Positions 54,096 to 63,020 of a stretch of 64,000 bases of DNA are shown here, in pieces. The position numbers were made by a program, and so were the translations under genes. Positions within the stretch are counted from its first letter, which is position 1. Every line of letters begins with the position of its first letter. The notes beneath the pieces were generated by a model that saw only the letters and a list, made by a program, of their open reading frames with translations, was not told where the DNA came from and searched no databases. The stretch is from Pedobacter sp. MC2016-05 (GTDB lineage Bacteria; Bacteroidota; Bacteroidia; Sphingobacteriales; Sphingobacteriaceae), in assembly GCF_026239735.1 (NCBI RefSeq), contig NZ_JAPIVT010000021.1, positions 1-64,000 on the forward strand, given 5' to 3'.

Positions 54096-54205
54096 TTAGC
54101 GATTAAATCGCTTTGTTATTTATGCGCTTGTTAGAAACGAGCGCAGGCGTAAATTCAGCATAACGATCGGTTAAAGAAAACGACCAATTCTCATTAAACT
54201 AATAT

Positions 54206-54811
54206 TTACTCAAAATCCAGCTCATCAACTATAGTTTTAACACGTTTCAAATATCTTCCATAGTAGTACCATGCCCATAATTCAGTAATTACTCCAATAA
54301 TTACAATGGTTATAAAACAATTTAAAAGTATGTAGGATGGTGAAAGCTTGGCTAGAACTTTGTTTATTGCACCAGTTTTTTCGATAAGTAAATAAACAGA
54401 TATAAAACCTACCCATATAAAAGCAATAATATATGTCAGTGCTTTGTATAGCTCTATATTCAGTTTCATCTCATAGAAAAACCAAAGAATACTTTTTCTA
54501 CTATCCATAGTCATATCGCATGAGTTTTTGTAAAATCGGTAAAATTTAAAAAAATAATGAGCCGTGAAACCACACGTTATCGCAAAAAAAGCTAGGAAAA
54601 TTAATTTCATATGGGGAGAAAAACCGAATAAGTAAGGGAATGCAGCCATTAAAATCAAAGCAACAATCTGGTAAGTAAATTCGTGTTTCATTTTTCTTCT
54701 GATGATATCAACAGGAGTTCGGGCTTGTTTTATTTTAAGCATATCCGCTGAGACATTAGGTTCTGATGAGCTTTCAGCATTCCAGTCGTTTTTCAAATCG
54801 TCAAAATTCAT
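54206..54811 (-). CDS. Membrane protein, partner of ECF sigma factor
   Basis: About 201 residues. A short cytoplasmic N-terminus (MNFDDLKNDWNAES) is followed by a helical linker and four transmembrane helices (about 48-65, 70-92, 120-142 and 155-180). It overlaps the ECF sigma factor gene by 11 bp (or 17 bp from an alternative start), which suggests that it controls the sigma factor as an anti-sigma-like protein. No zinc-finger anti-sigma motif is seen. The assignment is by position. Confidence 0.75.
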   Translation of the reverse strand: MNFDDLKNDWNAESSSEPNVSADMLKIKQARTPVDIIRRKMKHEFTYQIVALILMAAFPYLFGFSPHMKLIFLAFFAITCGFTAHYFFKFYRFYKNSCDMTMDSRKSILWFFYEMKLNIELYKALTYIIAFIWVGFISVYLLIEKTGAINKVLAKLSPSYILLNCFITIVIIGVITELWAWYYYGRYLKRVKTIVDELDFE

Positions 54812-55313
54812 AGCCATTCTTCTTTATGATGAATTGTAATTTTTCTTTGGTTCTATTGAGCTTTACCCTTGCATTAACTTCTGTTATTCCAAGGTTTTCG
54901 GCAATTTCTCTGTGTGATTGGTTTTCAAGGAAAAGAAATATCAAAGCCTTTTCTACAGCATTTAATTCTTGAACTGCCTTATATAAGTAAGCCAGTTTTT
55001 CTTCTTTTAATTCACTTTCATTTATATCAACAATGTCGATGTTTTCATCAAGAGGTGTTTTATCTACTTTTCTATTGTCCTTTTTAAAGTAAACCAGAGC
55101 AGTGTTTAATGCAACACGATACATCCAAGTGGAAAATTTGCTGTTCCCTTTAAAAGATGGGTAAGCTTTCCACAGCTGCATTACTATTTCTTGAAAAAGA
55201 TCGCGTTGCAACTCTACATCGTTCATATACATTTTCGAAACTTTATGTATAATCGCTTTATGCTGATTAATCAGGGTCAGAAATGTCGTTTCAGTTTCCT
55301 TCATTAATGGCAT
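54801..55313 (-). CDS. ECF-type RNA polymerase sigma factor
   Basis: A 170-residue ECF sigma factor: region 2 has DLFQEIVMQLWKAYPSFKGN and FSTWMYRVALNTALVYFKKD (about residues 38-80), and region 4 has LNAVEKALIFLFLENQSHRE and IAENLGITEVNARVKLNRTK (about 115-155). An acidic linker lies between. It is the second ECF/membrane-protein pair in the window; the two pairs are not closely related. Confidence 0.9.
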   Translation of the reverse strand: MPLMKETETTFLTLINQHKAIIHKVSKMYMNDVELQRDLFQEIVMQLWKAYPSFKGNSKFSTWMYRVALNTALVYFKKDNRKVDKTPLDENIDIVDINESELKEEKLAYLYKAVQELNAVEKALIFLFLENQSHREIAENLGITEVNARVKLNRTKEKLQFIIKKNGYEF

Positions 55314-55475
55314 TCGATATTTACTTAATGACCAGAATTAGTGACGAATTCAAGAAACTTTTCATCACAGGAAAATCCACCAATCGAGTTTTCATTTATA
55401 TTTATTTACTCCATTGGTAGCGGATTTTCGAAAACGTTACATTTTTTTTATCAGAAAATTGATTTGCCAAAAGGG

Positions 55476-55937
55476 CTATAAAAAACCTAAAGCCTCTTTG
55501 GGTACAAATGGACTTACATCGCCATGATTTCTTAAAATATCGCGGACGATAGTAGAGCTGATGGCTGAGTATTCTGGTTTACTCAAAAGTAGAATGGTTT
55601 CTACTTCGGGCATCATGGTTTGATTAATTTGAGCAATCGCTCTTTCGTATTCAAAATCTGAAGCAGAGCGAATACCACGAACCATATAAGTTGCATTTAT
55701 TTTGCGGCAAAAATCTACAGTTAAACCTTCGTAAGTTTGGATTTCTATGTTTTGATAACCCGCAAAAACTGTTTCTAAAATTTGAAGTCGCTGCTCAGCA
55801 GTAAGAAAATTTTGCTTGGAACTATTTAAACCAATGCCGATTACAATCTTATCAAAAAGGGGAGTAGCACGTTGCAAAATGTTAACGTGAGCGATGGTAA
55901 TGGGGTCAAAAGAACCTGGAAATAGCGCTATCTTCAT
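55476..55937 (-). CDS. coaD: Pantetheine-phosphate adenylyltransferase
   Basis: A 153-residue enzyme of coenzyme A synthesis: 4'-phosphopantetheine + ATP to dephospho-CoA. The nucleotidyltransferase motif is GSFDPITIAHVNIL (about 8-21); the usual T-x-G-H has Ala in place of Gly (TIAH). VRGIRSASDFEYE (about 90-102) and the C-terminal AISSTIVRDI carry the substrate-binding residues. Length is normal. Confidence 0.95.
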   Translation of the reverse strand: MKIALFPGSFDPITIAHVNILQRATPLFDKIVIGIGLNSSKQNFLTAEQRLQILETVFAGYQNIEIQTYEGLTVDFCRKINATYMVRGIRSASDFEYERAIAQINQTMMPEVETILLLSKPEYSAISSTIVRDILRNHGDVSPFVPKEALGFL

Positions 55938-56002
55938 ATTTCAAATATAGATTTTTAAGCCGAAAGGAAAAAGGGTAGAGCACAAACCTTTTCACAATCA
56001 CG

Positions 56003-56080
56003 TCATTGCGAGGTACGAAGCAATCTTAATCCGAATATATACATTCCTAAAAAAAAGATTGCTTCGTGCCTCGCAATGAA
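56003..56080. repeat. Palindromic repeat (REP-like)
   Basis: TCATTGCGAGGTACGAAGCA plus ATCTTAATC, then on the right GATTGCTTCGTGCCTCGCAA plus TGA: two inverted arms of 24 bp with two differences, about 25 bp apart. It belongs to the same family as the single arms at 12316 and 59003. Confidence 0.8.
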
Positions 56081-56125
56081 GACCATTTAAGTAATCAGTT
56101 AAAACCTTTGTGCTCTTTGCGAAAA

Positions 56126-56662
56126 TTAACTAAACTCAAAAAAACTGAAAGAAGAATTTCCATATTTTCTGGTTTCGGTGTAACCAGGCTGGCTATTTAG
56201 TTTCATATTACTTTGATGTTCCACAACCAAAAGTCCATCAGGCTTAAGTAGCTTTTGCGATGCAACCAACACAGGTATTTGGGGAATGTTCGGCATGTTA
56301 TACGGTGGGTCAGCAAAGATGATATCGTACGAACCCGTCATTTGATTCAGCAATTTGAAGACATCTCCTTTGCGTACTTCAATTTGATTGAATTCGTACT
56401 TTTTTGCAGTAGATTTTACCCAGTTTACGCAACCGTAATCCATGTCGATTGCTAAAATCTTTTCTGCATTGCGGGAAGCAAATTCAAATGTCAGGTTTCC
56501 CGTACCACTGAATAAATCCAAAATGGTACAGCTTTCAAAATCAAACTGATTATTTAAAATATTGAAAAGAGCCTCTTTGGCCATATCCGTTGTTGGGCGA
56601 ACGGGTAGATTTGCAGGAGGCTGCAAACGAATCCCCTTTAGTTTGCCTCCAATTATTCGCAT
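56126..56662 (-). CDS. rsmD: 16S rRNA (guanine-N2)-methyltransferase RsmD
   Basis: A 178-residue SAM-dependent methyltransferase that modifies G966 (E. coli numbering) of 16S rRNA. RIIGGKLKGIRL starts the protein. PVRPTTDMAKEALFNILNNQ, LDLFSGTGNLTFEFASRNA (motif I, about 45-63) and the catalytic motif FADPPYNMP (about 115-123) are all present. The downstream end of the DUF3822 gene overlaps its start by 10 bp; both are in the same operon. Confidence 0.93.
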   Translation of the reverse strand: MRIIGGKLKGIRLQPPANLPVRPTTDMAKEALFNILNNQFDFESCTILDLFSGTGNLTFEFASRNAEKILAIDMDYGCVNWVKSTAKKYEFNQIEVRKGDVFKLLNQMTGSYDIIFADPPYNMPNIPQIPVLVASQKLLKPDGLLVVEHQSNMKLNSQPGYTETRKYGNSSFSFFEFS

Positions 56663-57459
56663 AAATCTAAAGCAAGTAATCCGCTAAAATAGTGTTTAGG
56701 CATATCGGCCAACAATTCACTGTTTTGTTTTCCTGCGGGAAGAAAAAAGTAAAGGTTATTAAAATATTTTAGAAGTGTATTGTAATAATCGTCGTCTTCG
56801 TTGATGATGCCCTGCAAGTAAACCGGAATAGCGTCCGTTAAACCCAATTGCTCTATAATCAATAATAAAAAGTAATTAAACTCTTCCGGATTCTCCGCTT
56901 CGTAGTGACTTTGAAAATTGACCTTCTTGTCTTTTACAAGAAGCACATTGAATGAAGATGCCGTAAAATCAATCAATAAAGCATCAGCTGATAAATGACT
57001 AAACAAAGCTAATAAGGGGGAAGACTGAGGATAAAATTTTGTGTTTTCAGGAAGTTTTTTCTCCACTTTTTCATCCAATGAGAAAAGTGTATTGAAGCCT
57101 AATTCATTATGGTGTTTGGTGTAAATTTTGCCGTCACCACCTAAAAATTTGGAGTAAACCGATAGATCAGCAGCATCCAACCATTCGTCAGGAATAAAAA
57201 TGAAATTTGAGGTATGAATAGCAGCCTTTATCGCACCATAGTTTTGAGATAGATAAACATCAGTTTCAAAGGCAGATTTCAAATCTTTTTCCAAATCTTC
57301 GCAGCCTTGTTTATCAAAAATAATACTAACCTCATCAGAATCTTTGTTAATCACCGCATAAGAAAAGCTGTCATTCGTTATTTTTAACAATAAATGGCAG
57401 TTTACCGAGGCATCAGTTTTAATATTCGGATCGACTAATAAAAGACTGTTTTTACTCAT
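56653..57459 (-). CDS. DUF3822 family protein
   Basis: A 268-residue protein with the ASKHA-like DUF3822 pattern: LLLKITNDSFSYAVINKD in the first domain and a repeat of the fold in ADALLIDFTASSFNVLLVKD (about 165-185), ending KHYFSGLLALDLCE. It is nearly always beside rsmD in Bacteroidota. The 10-bp overlap shows co-translation; function unknown. Confidence 0.82.
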   Translation of the reverse strand: MSKNSLLLVDPNIKTDASVNCHLLLKITNDSFSYAVINKDSDEVSIIFDKQGCEDLEKDLKSAFETDVYLSQNYGAIKAAIHTSNFIFIPDEWLDAADLSVYSKFLGGDGKIYTKHHNELGFNTLFSLDEKVEKKLPENTKFYPQSSPLLALFSHLSADALLIDFTASSFNVLLVKDKKVNFQSHYEAENPEEFNYFLLLIIEQLGLTDAIPVYLQGIINEDDDYYNTLLKYFNNLYFFLPAGKQNSELLADMPKHYFSGLLALDLCE

Positions 57460-57838
57460 TGAAACAAAAATAGAGTTTTTTAAGGATTAACCGCAAAGCT
57501 CGCTAAGTTTTTCGCAAGGGGCGCAAACTTGCTGGGTTTTAGGCGGTCGTTATTTCTAAATTTAATTCGGGATGACATGATGCTTAGTTTTGCCACGAAA
57601 ACACAGATTTACGCGAAAATTTACTATCTGTTTTCCATTCCGTGACTTCGGTGTTCCTGCGGCAAATACTTTACTCAAAATTTTACCTTATACGCTGCAC
57701 CCAACTTCGTGTTTCTTGCGGCTTTTGTGGTTAACAAAATCTTTACACTCTTCGCGGTTAAAATCCTCGTAAATCTTTTTACCAAAATCAAACCTTTCGC
57801 TTATTTAGAATCTGAAATATTCAACCTAAATTCGGAAC
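57460..57838. other. Intergenic region rich in degenerate repeats
   Basis: Contains AACCGCAAAGCTCGC at 57489 and CACGAAAACACAGATTTACG at 57594, which belong to common Bacteroidota intergenic repeat types (GCAAAG-spaced and ACACAGATTTACGC). No gene. Confidence 0.5.
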
Positions 57839-58978
57839 ATGAGTTACAAGCCTACTTATAAAGCTGCCAATACTGTTTCGGCTAAAATTGAGCAACATTT
57901 TGTTAAACTGCATGCAAATGCAGCTGCCCAAGGTGAGCTCGATCTGGCCACCCAGCCAAATCGAAAAATCATCGAGGCATTGATTGATGTCGCTTTTTGG
58001 AGTAGCTTAAGAAAAGAAGAAGGACATTCGCCACGTATTTCTATTGCTTTTCTACCCCCATCGCAAACCTCCAAACCTTTAAAATTTGCTAAGCCACTAC
58101 AACTTAATGCGAATACCATAACTAAGGTTGCGCCTGGTGTAGAACGTTCGGGTATTCACCTTGGTGTGTGGGAGGAGGATGGCGAACTTTATATTTGGGG
58201 AACAACTTTAAATATACCTAATTTCTGTTTCGTTGTTGATGTTTCGGAGCCAGGACTCATCGTTATTAAGCACCGCAGAATTTACGGAATAGGCAAGTAC
58301 ACCAACGTTGCCGTATTAAAAGGCGAGCAGATTAGAATTGTAGATGATACATCTTGTTCTAACCGTGATTGCCCACCGATTTTGAAAGCATTATTGGATT
58401 TAACCGTATTGGCTAGTTGGAACGATCCGATTAATATTTTGATCCAATTTTCGGTTTCGATGCGGAGCCACGGAAGGGGCGGCGCACTGCTAATTGTACC
58501 TAAAAACGATACCAAGTGGCAGGAGTCAATCATTCATCCTATACAATATCTGGTTGAACCACCGTTTTGTGGTCTATCAAATCTGGCTAAACAAGGTGGA
58601 AATCAAACGGAAATTTTTTCTCAAGGCGCCTTGCGTCGGGAAGTGGAACATTTAGCTGGATTAACCGCGGTTGATGGTGCTACTATCATTAACGAGGATT
58701 TCGATTTGATTGCTTTTGGCGCAAAGATTGGCCGGGCGAAGGGTAAACCCACCGTAGAACAAATTGCTTTTTCGGAACCAATTGTTGGGGGTGAAGATGC
58801 AATTTTGTATCCTGGGCAATTGGGAGGAACCAGGCATTTTTCGGTCGCACAGTTTGTTAATGATCAACCGCAGGCGATTGGTTTAGTGGCCTCGCAGGAT
58901 GGACATTTTACTATTTTTAGCTGGAGTAAGCAGCAGAATATGGTGATGGCACATCGGATTGAAACGTTGTTGTTGTAA
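57839..58978 (+). CDS. DACNV-domain DisA-type nucleotide cyclase-like protein
   Basis: A 379-residue protein. The N-terminal part (about 1-200) is the DACNV sensor type (EEGHSPRISIAFLPPSQTSK, GIHLGVWEEDGELYIWGTTL). The C-terminal part is a DisA_N cyclase-like domain: VDGATIINEDFDLIAFGAKI (about 278-297; catalytic DGA) and GGTRHFSVAQFV (RH at 332-333). In diadenylate cyclases the second motif is usually GTRHRAA; here a Phe replaces the second Arg. The protein may make an adenylate-type second messenger or may have lost activity. It lacks signal and transmembrane sequences. Confidence 0.75.
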   Translation: MSYKPTYKAANTVSAKIEQHFVKLHANAAAQGELDLATQPNRKIIEALIDVAFWSSLRKEEGHSPRISIAFLPPSQTSKPLKFAKPLQLNANTITKVAPGVERSGIHLGVWEEDGELYIWGTTLNIPNFCFVVDVSEPGLIVIKHRRIYGIGKYTNVAVLKGEQIRIVDDTSCSNRDCPPILKALLDLTVLASWNDPINILIQFSVSMRSHGRGGALLIVPKNDTKWQESIIHPIQYLVEPPFCGLSNLAKQGGNQTEIFSQGALRREVEHLAGLTAVDGATIINEDFDLIAFGAKIGRAKGKPTVEQIAFSEPIVGGEDAILYPGQLGGTRHFSVAQFVNDQPQAIGLVASQDGHFTIFSWSKQQNMVMAHRIETLLL

Positions 58979-59394
58979 GTGAAAAGTCGTCATTGAGAGG
59001 TATGAAGCAATCTTAATCCATTTAGTTCAAGCCGGCAATTTTTCTATTTAAGTTAATGTTTTGGCTTTTTCCATTTCGCCGGGACTAACATTAAAAATAC
59101 CTCTATATTTGCCACCTAAACCGTATTGCAGCGGCATCTTTTTAAATTGCAGCAAATCGTTTACATAGTCATTCTGAGGCACGAAGAATCTGCAAACGAT
59201 GAAACACCTGCCTGCGGTAGGCAGGGATGCTTCGTGCCTCAGCATGACAGCAGTTTTTAAAAGATACAGCGCCCGCCTGCCGGACGGGCAGGGAAAGACG
59301 GACTGCAGCAACTGATTAGCAAAACTATTGCTTTCCAAATTATTAAAACAAACGCTGCTTAAAACAATTTTAAAGTAGAACCATTCAACAATCC
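58979..59394. repeat. Intergenic repeat cluster
   Basis: Holds an arm of the GAAGCAATCT repeat (59003-59026); a long palindrome at 59168-59251 whose arms are GTCATTCTGAGGCACGAAG and GCTTCGTGCCTCAGCATGAC, with an inner CCTGCCTGCGGTAGGCAGG; and a GCCCGCCTGC...GCAGG hairpin at 59272. A minus-strand frame at 59048-59338 is mostly built of these repeats; its last 30 residues look protein-like but are not enough to call a gene. Confidence 0.65.
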
Positions 59395-60828
59395 ATGTAC
59401 CTCGATAAAAGTGAACTCATTGCCCAAGCTTATGCACACACGCCGACAAAAGAACAGTTGCTTTTTTGCGAGCGGATGTCGAAATTTCTGCAGGAGGACG
59501 ATGAGTACAGGTGTTTTGTGTTGAAGGGTTATGCCGGAACCGGTAAAACGACCTCCGTGGCCGCGTTGGTAAAAGTATTGGCGAAGTTTAATTTGAGGAG
59601 TGAATTATTGGCTCCAACCGGGCGGGCAGCCAAAGTAATGAGCCAGTATTCTTATCGCAAAGCCTTAACCATCCATAAAAGAATTTACAGAAAACGTTCA
59701 GCAGCATCACCTGAAATGCAGTTTCAACTGGCGCCAAATCTATCAGAGAATACTCTTTTTATTATCGATGAGGCCTCAATGATCGCTGATGAATTCAATG
59801 AAACAGGTTCTTCGATTTTGAGAGATTTACTCGAGTTTGTGTACAATACCAAAAACTGTTTCCTGCTTTTTGTGGGTGATACGGCACAATTGCCCCCTGT
59901 TGGAAGTTTGGAAAGTCCTGCTTTAAACGAGCAATATTTGAAAGATAAATTTGCATTGACAGTCACTTCAGTGGAATTGAAGGAAGTGGTTCGACAGGAA
60001 AAAAAATCGGGCATTTTAGCCAATGCAACCATGTTGAGGAACCAGATTTCTAAAAATCCTGAAAATCCTTTGCCAAAATTTTTAACGAAGAATTATAAAG
60101 ATATTTACAACATGGCAGGCGCCCGGTTGGTTGAAGGCTTGGAATATGCTTACCGAAAATTTGGAATGGAAAATACGCTGGTGGTTTGCCGCTCGAATAA
60201 ATCTGCAAATGTTTACAATCAGCAAATCAGGGCCAGGTTGTTGTATCGCGAAGAGGAATTGACCGGTGGTGACCAGATTATGGTGGTTAGGAACAATTAT
60301 TTCTGGCTTCCTGAAAACGAGGAGACAGCTTTTATTGCCAACGGCGACATGGCCAAAGTAATTAGAGTAAGGGGAGAAGAAGAGCGTTACGGTTTTCGCT
60401 TTGCCGATGCCACGTTAGAATTTATGGATTTCTCTGCTGCTGGGCAAATAAGTTGTAAAGTGATGCTGGATACGTTGAATCTCGAGTCAGCAAATCTACC
60501 TTATGAGCAAAATAAAAAACTTTTTGATGGTTTGAATGAAGATTATGAACATATAGCAAATAAAAGGGAGCGGATGCTGGCTATCAAGGCCGATCCGTTT
60601 TACAACGCTTTGCAGATTAAGTTTGCCTATGCGGTTACTTGTCATAAAGCTCAGGGTGGCCAATGGGATGCTGTTTTTGCCGACCAGGGCTATTTGACAG
60701 AAGAAATGATTGATTTGGATTTCCTGCGCTGGTTGTATACGGCGGTAACCAGGGCCAAAAAGGAGTTATATTTGGTTAATTTTGCGCCACAGCTTTTTGC
60801 GAAAACTGCACAGGAAGATTATTTTTAG
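59395..60828 (+). CDS. RecD-like ATP-dependent DNA helicase
   Basis: A 477-residue superfamily 1B helicase. Walker A is VLKGYAGTGKTTS (about 42-54), motif Ia is LLAPTGRAAKVMS, motif II is FIIDEASMIAD (about 121-131), motif III is FVGDTAQLPPVGS, then ELKEVVRQ. Motifs V and VI are VTCHKAQGGQWD (about 421-432) and LYTAVTRAKKELYLV. Both the RecD2 and Pif1 families are close; the short form without a large N-domain is common in Bacteroidota. Possible role: repair or telomere-like G-quadruplex unwinding, not proven. Confidence 0.9.
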   Translation: MYLDKSELIAQAYAHTPTKEQLLFCERMSKFLQEDDEYRCFVLKGYAGTGKTTSVAALVKVLAKFNLRSELLAPTGRAAKVMSQYSYRKALTIHKRIYRKRSAASPEMQFQLAPNLSENTLFIIDEASMIADEFNETGSSILRDLLEFVYNTKNCFLLFVGDTAQLPPVGSLESPALNEQYLKDKFALTVTSVELKEVVRQEKKSGILANATMLRNQISKNPENPLPKFLTKNYKDIYNMAGARLVEGLEYAYRKFGMENTLVVCRSNKSANVYNQQIRARLLYREEELTGGDQIMVVRNNYFWLPENEETAFIANGDMAKVIRVRGEEERYGFRFADATLEFMDFSAAGQISCKVMLDTLNLESANLPYEQNKKLFDGLNEDYEHIANKRERMLAIKADPFYNALQIKFAYAVTCHKAQGGQWDAVFADQGYLTEEMIDLDFLRWLYTAVTRAKKELYLVNFAPQLFAKTAQEDYF

Positions 60829-61041
60829 ATGATGATTGCACAGATTTACTTGCCCTAATAAAATATTAACCACGGATGGACAAGATAAACACAGAGAGAA
60901 TTACCGTTATAGCAGATTAAAATATTAACATAACAGACATTCAAGAACATAGTAGATTAATTGTTCTTATGGTTAGAAATGATATCTTTTGCAGTTATTA
61001 CGCTTTAATTCTTACCTTGACTCGCTAACCAAATCTATACT

Positions 61042-61710
61042 ATGAAATTCGCATTTAGCCTTAAAAACAAACTGAAGATAGCTTTCTTATTGTTTTGCAT
61101 TATGTGCTGCACTTTGCTCATTCGGTTTTTGGAAGATAAAAGTGTAGATAAAATTAACGAATCTTTCATCTCAATGTATAACGACAGATTGGTGCCAGCG
61201 ACCGATTTATACTTTGTTGCGGAAAATCTTTACCATAAAAATACCATTCTCCAGGATGCTTTGGTAAACAATGAAAGTCATTCCTTAAATAACCAGTTAC
61301 AGATTAAAAAACACAATCAAAAAATCGATTCCGTTATCAATAAATACGAATTAACCTTACTGGTAAAACAAGAAAAAGCTTTTCTTAAAGATTTAAAAAT
61401 TGCGCTAAATATTCAAGAGCAATTGGAAAGTAAGATGCTTGCGCTTACAGGTAATGAACGAAAACAAATCTACGAGTCAATTGGGAGAAGTGCCACTGCT
61501 CAAACGCTAACAAAACTTTCGGCCCTAATTAAAATCCAGTCGAAAGTGGGCGATGAACTGATTAGGGATTCTAAAATCTTTGTTTCAGGAACGAAAATCT
61601 ATTCAACCTTTCAAGGTATTCTGGCCGTTTTTATCGGAATTATGATTGTGTCGATTATCTCGGCATCAAACATGGTAAAAATCCAGAATGATAAGTTTAA
61701 TTTGAATTAA
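61042..61710 (+). CDS. Four-helix-bundle MCP-like sensor membrane protein
   Basis: A 222-residue protein with a transmembrane helix near each end (about residues 10-28 and 190-212) and a long helical periplasmic part (DKINESFISMYNDRLVPATD, FVAENLYHKNTILQDALV), the pattern of the 4HB_MCP domain. It ends just after the second helix with no HAMP, methyl-accepting or kinase domain, so it is a stand-alone sensor domain or a truncated receptor. No partner is adjacent. Confidence 0.7.
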   Translation: MKFAFSLKNKLKIAFLLFCIMCCTLLIRFLEDKSVDKINESFISMYNDRLVPATDLYFVAENLYHKNTILQDALVNNESHSLNNQLQIKKHNQKIDSVINKYELTLLVKQEKAFLKDLKIALNIQEQLESKMLALTGNERKQIYESIGRSATAQTLTKLSALIKIQSKVGDELIRDSKIFVSGTKIYSTFQGILAVFIGIMIVSIISASNMVKIQNDKFNLN

Positions 61711-61785
61711 ACTCTGCCGCAGATTCGCAGATTATCTCAATTGATGAAGAAAAAATATTCTGCAAATCTGTGGCGAAAAGTCTAT

Positions 61786-62631
61786 TTATTCTGCATCATC
61801 GTCAGTTAGTAACCGAATCGAATCATCAGAAAGTACAATTAAACGCTCTTTATAAAGTGAACCAATCGTTTTCTTAAAAGCACTTTTGCTGATCTGGAAA
61901 CAGTGGTAAATTTCTTCGGGAGAACTCTTATCGCCCAGTTCAATGATACCGCCATTTTTCTTTAATTCGGCTAAAATCATTTCTTTCGAATCCAGAATAT
62001 GACCATATCCGCTCGGTTGTAAAGTCAAATCTATTTTGCCCTCTACACGGATCTTTTTGATCCAGCCTTTACGCTGCTCTCCAACCTGAATATTATCAAA
62101 AACTTCATTATGGTACAGTAAGCCAATGTAAGTGTTATTAATAATCGCGTTGAAACCCAAATCTGTTTCTTCAGTAATTAACAAGCTCACTTCATCGCCC
62201 TCTTCGAAATCGAAATCTTCCTCCTCAACAAAATCGTATAATTTTGACGAAGCCAAAAGGCGTTCGTTATTTTCATCTAAATATAAATAAACCACATATT
62301 TATAGCCTTTTTGCATCGGCCGTTTTTGTTCTTTGGTCGGTACATAAACATCCTTATCAATACCCAAATCGATATAAGTGCCATCTTCTCCATCCGAAAC
62401 AACTTTTAGAAAAGCAAAATCGCCTACTTCGGCATAAGCTTTCTGGGTAGTTCCTGTAAGGCGACCATCCTTTTGGATATAAACAAAAACGTTTACATTG
62501 TCGCCAATTTCCAAGCCTTTTGGTACATATTGGTATGGCAGAATAACCAATTTATCGCCGTCTGTTAGGTTTAAACCAGCCTCTGTTTTGCTTAAAACCC
62601 TTAATTCGTTATATTTTCCTATTTCAATCAT
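61786..62631 (-). CDS. cvfB: S1-domain RNA-binding protein CvfB
   Basis: A 281-residue protein of the CvfB/YitL type with three S1-like domains (about 1-65, 70-135, 145-215) and a C-terminal winged-helix (GDKSSPEEIYHCFQISKSAF followed by KKTIGSLYKERLIVL). Phrases KYNELRVLSKTEAGLNL, GTYIDLGIDKDVYVPTKEQ, and GFNAIINNTYIGLLYHNEVF are typical. The family influences mRNA turnover and virulence in Staphylococcus. Function here is inferred from homology. Confidence 0.87.
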   Translation of the reverse strand: MIEIGKYNELRVLSKTEAGLNLTDGDKLVILPYQYVPKGLEIGDNVNVFVYIQKDGRLTGTTQKAYAEVGDFAFLKVVSDGEDGTYIDLGIDKDVYVPTKEQKRPMQKGYKYVVYLYLDENNERLLASSKLYDFVEEEDFDFEEGDEVSLLITEETDLGFNAIINNTYIGLLYHNEVFDNIQVGEQRKGWIKKIRVEGKIDLTLQPSGYGHILDSKEMILAELKKNGGIIELGDKSSPEEIYHCFQISKSAFKKTIGSLYKERLIVLSDDSIRLLTDDDAE

Positions 62632-63020
62632 AATATGGAAACCATTTTCTTCAATGGTTGTGCCGTAAAGGTAGCAATGTTTGCTTGTATTATGTTTTAA
62701 AAATTATTTGGAAAGGTGCTGAAGTACTTCATCGGGAATTGCAGCCGGGCTGTTCGCTAAATCTTTTTGTAAAAAGAGTTTTGACCAATTTCTTTCTACA
62801 GCGCTATTAAAGTTGTCAACTCTCAAAAAGGATATTGCTGCCATCCCGTTTAGTAACAAAGGATGGAGCAAAGCGATGCCGTTCTGCCTTACAAGATTCC
62901 CGCATTTGCGAGAATAAAGGTAGATTGGGTTACCAGGTTAACTTCAATAATTTAAATTAAACATAACATCTATTCAGATAATTGGGTTAAATTTGAATTT
63001 TACAAAAGTTCGTATCCAAC
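62632..63020. other. Intergenic region with possible gene or repeat remnant
   Basis: On the minus strand a frame of about 60 codons (approximately 62703-62900) reads CGNLVRQNGIALLHPLLLNG then MAAISFLRVDNFNSAVERNW and ends VLQHLSK with TAA at about 62703. The last half is plausible protein, but there is no suitable start; it may be the C-terminal tail of a lost gene or repeat DNA. A TAAATTTG box at 62988-62995 could be part of the ABC exporter promoter. Confidence 0.35.

Noticed and set aside
59048..59338. Minus-strand frame of 96 codons
   Set aside because: Two thirds of it is translated palindromic repeat DNA; only the last 30 residues look protein-like, not enough for a gene.
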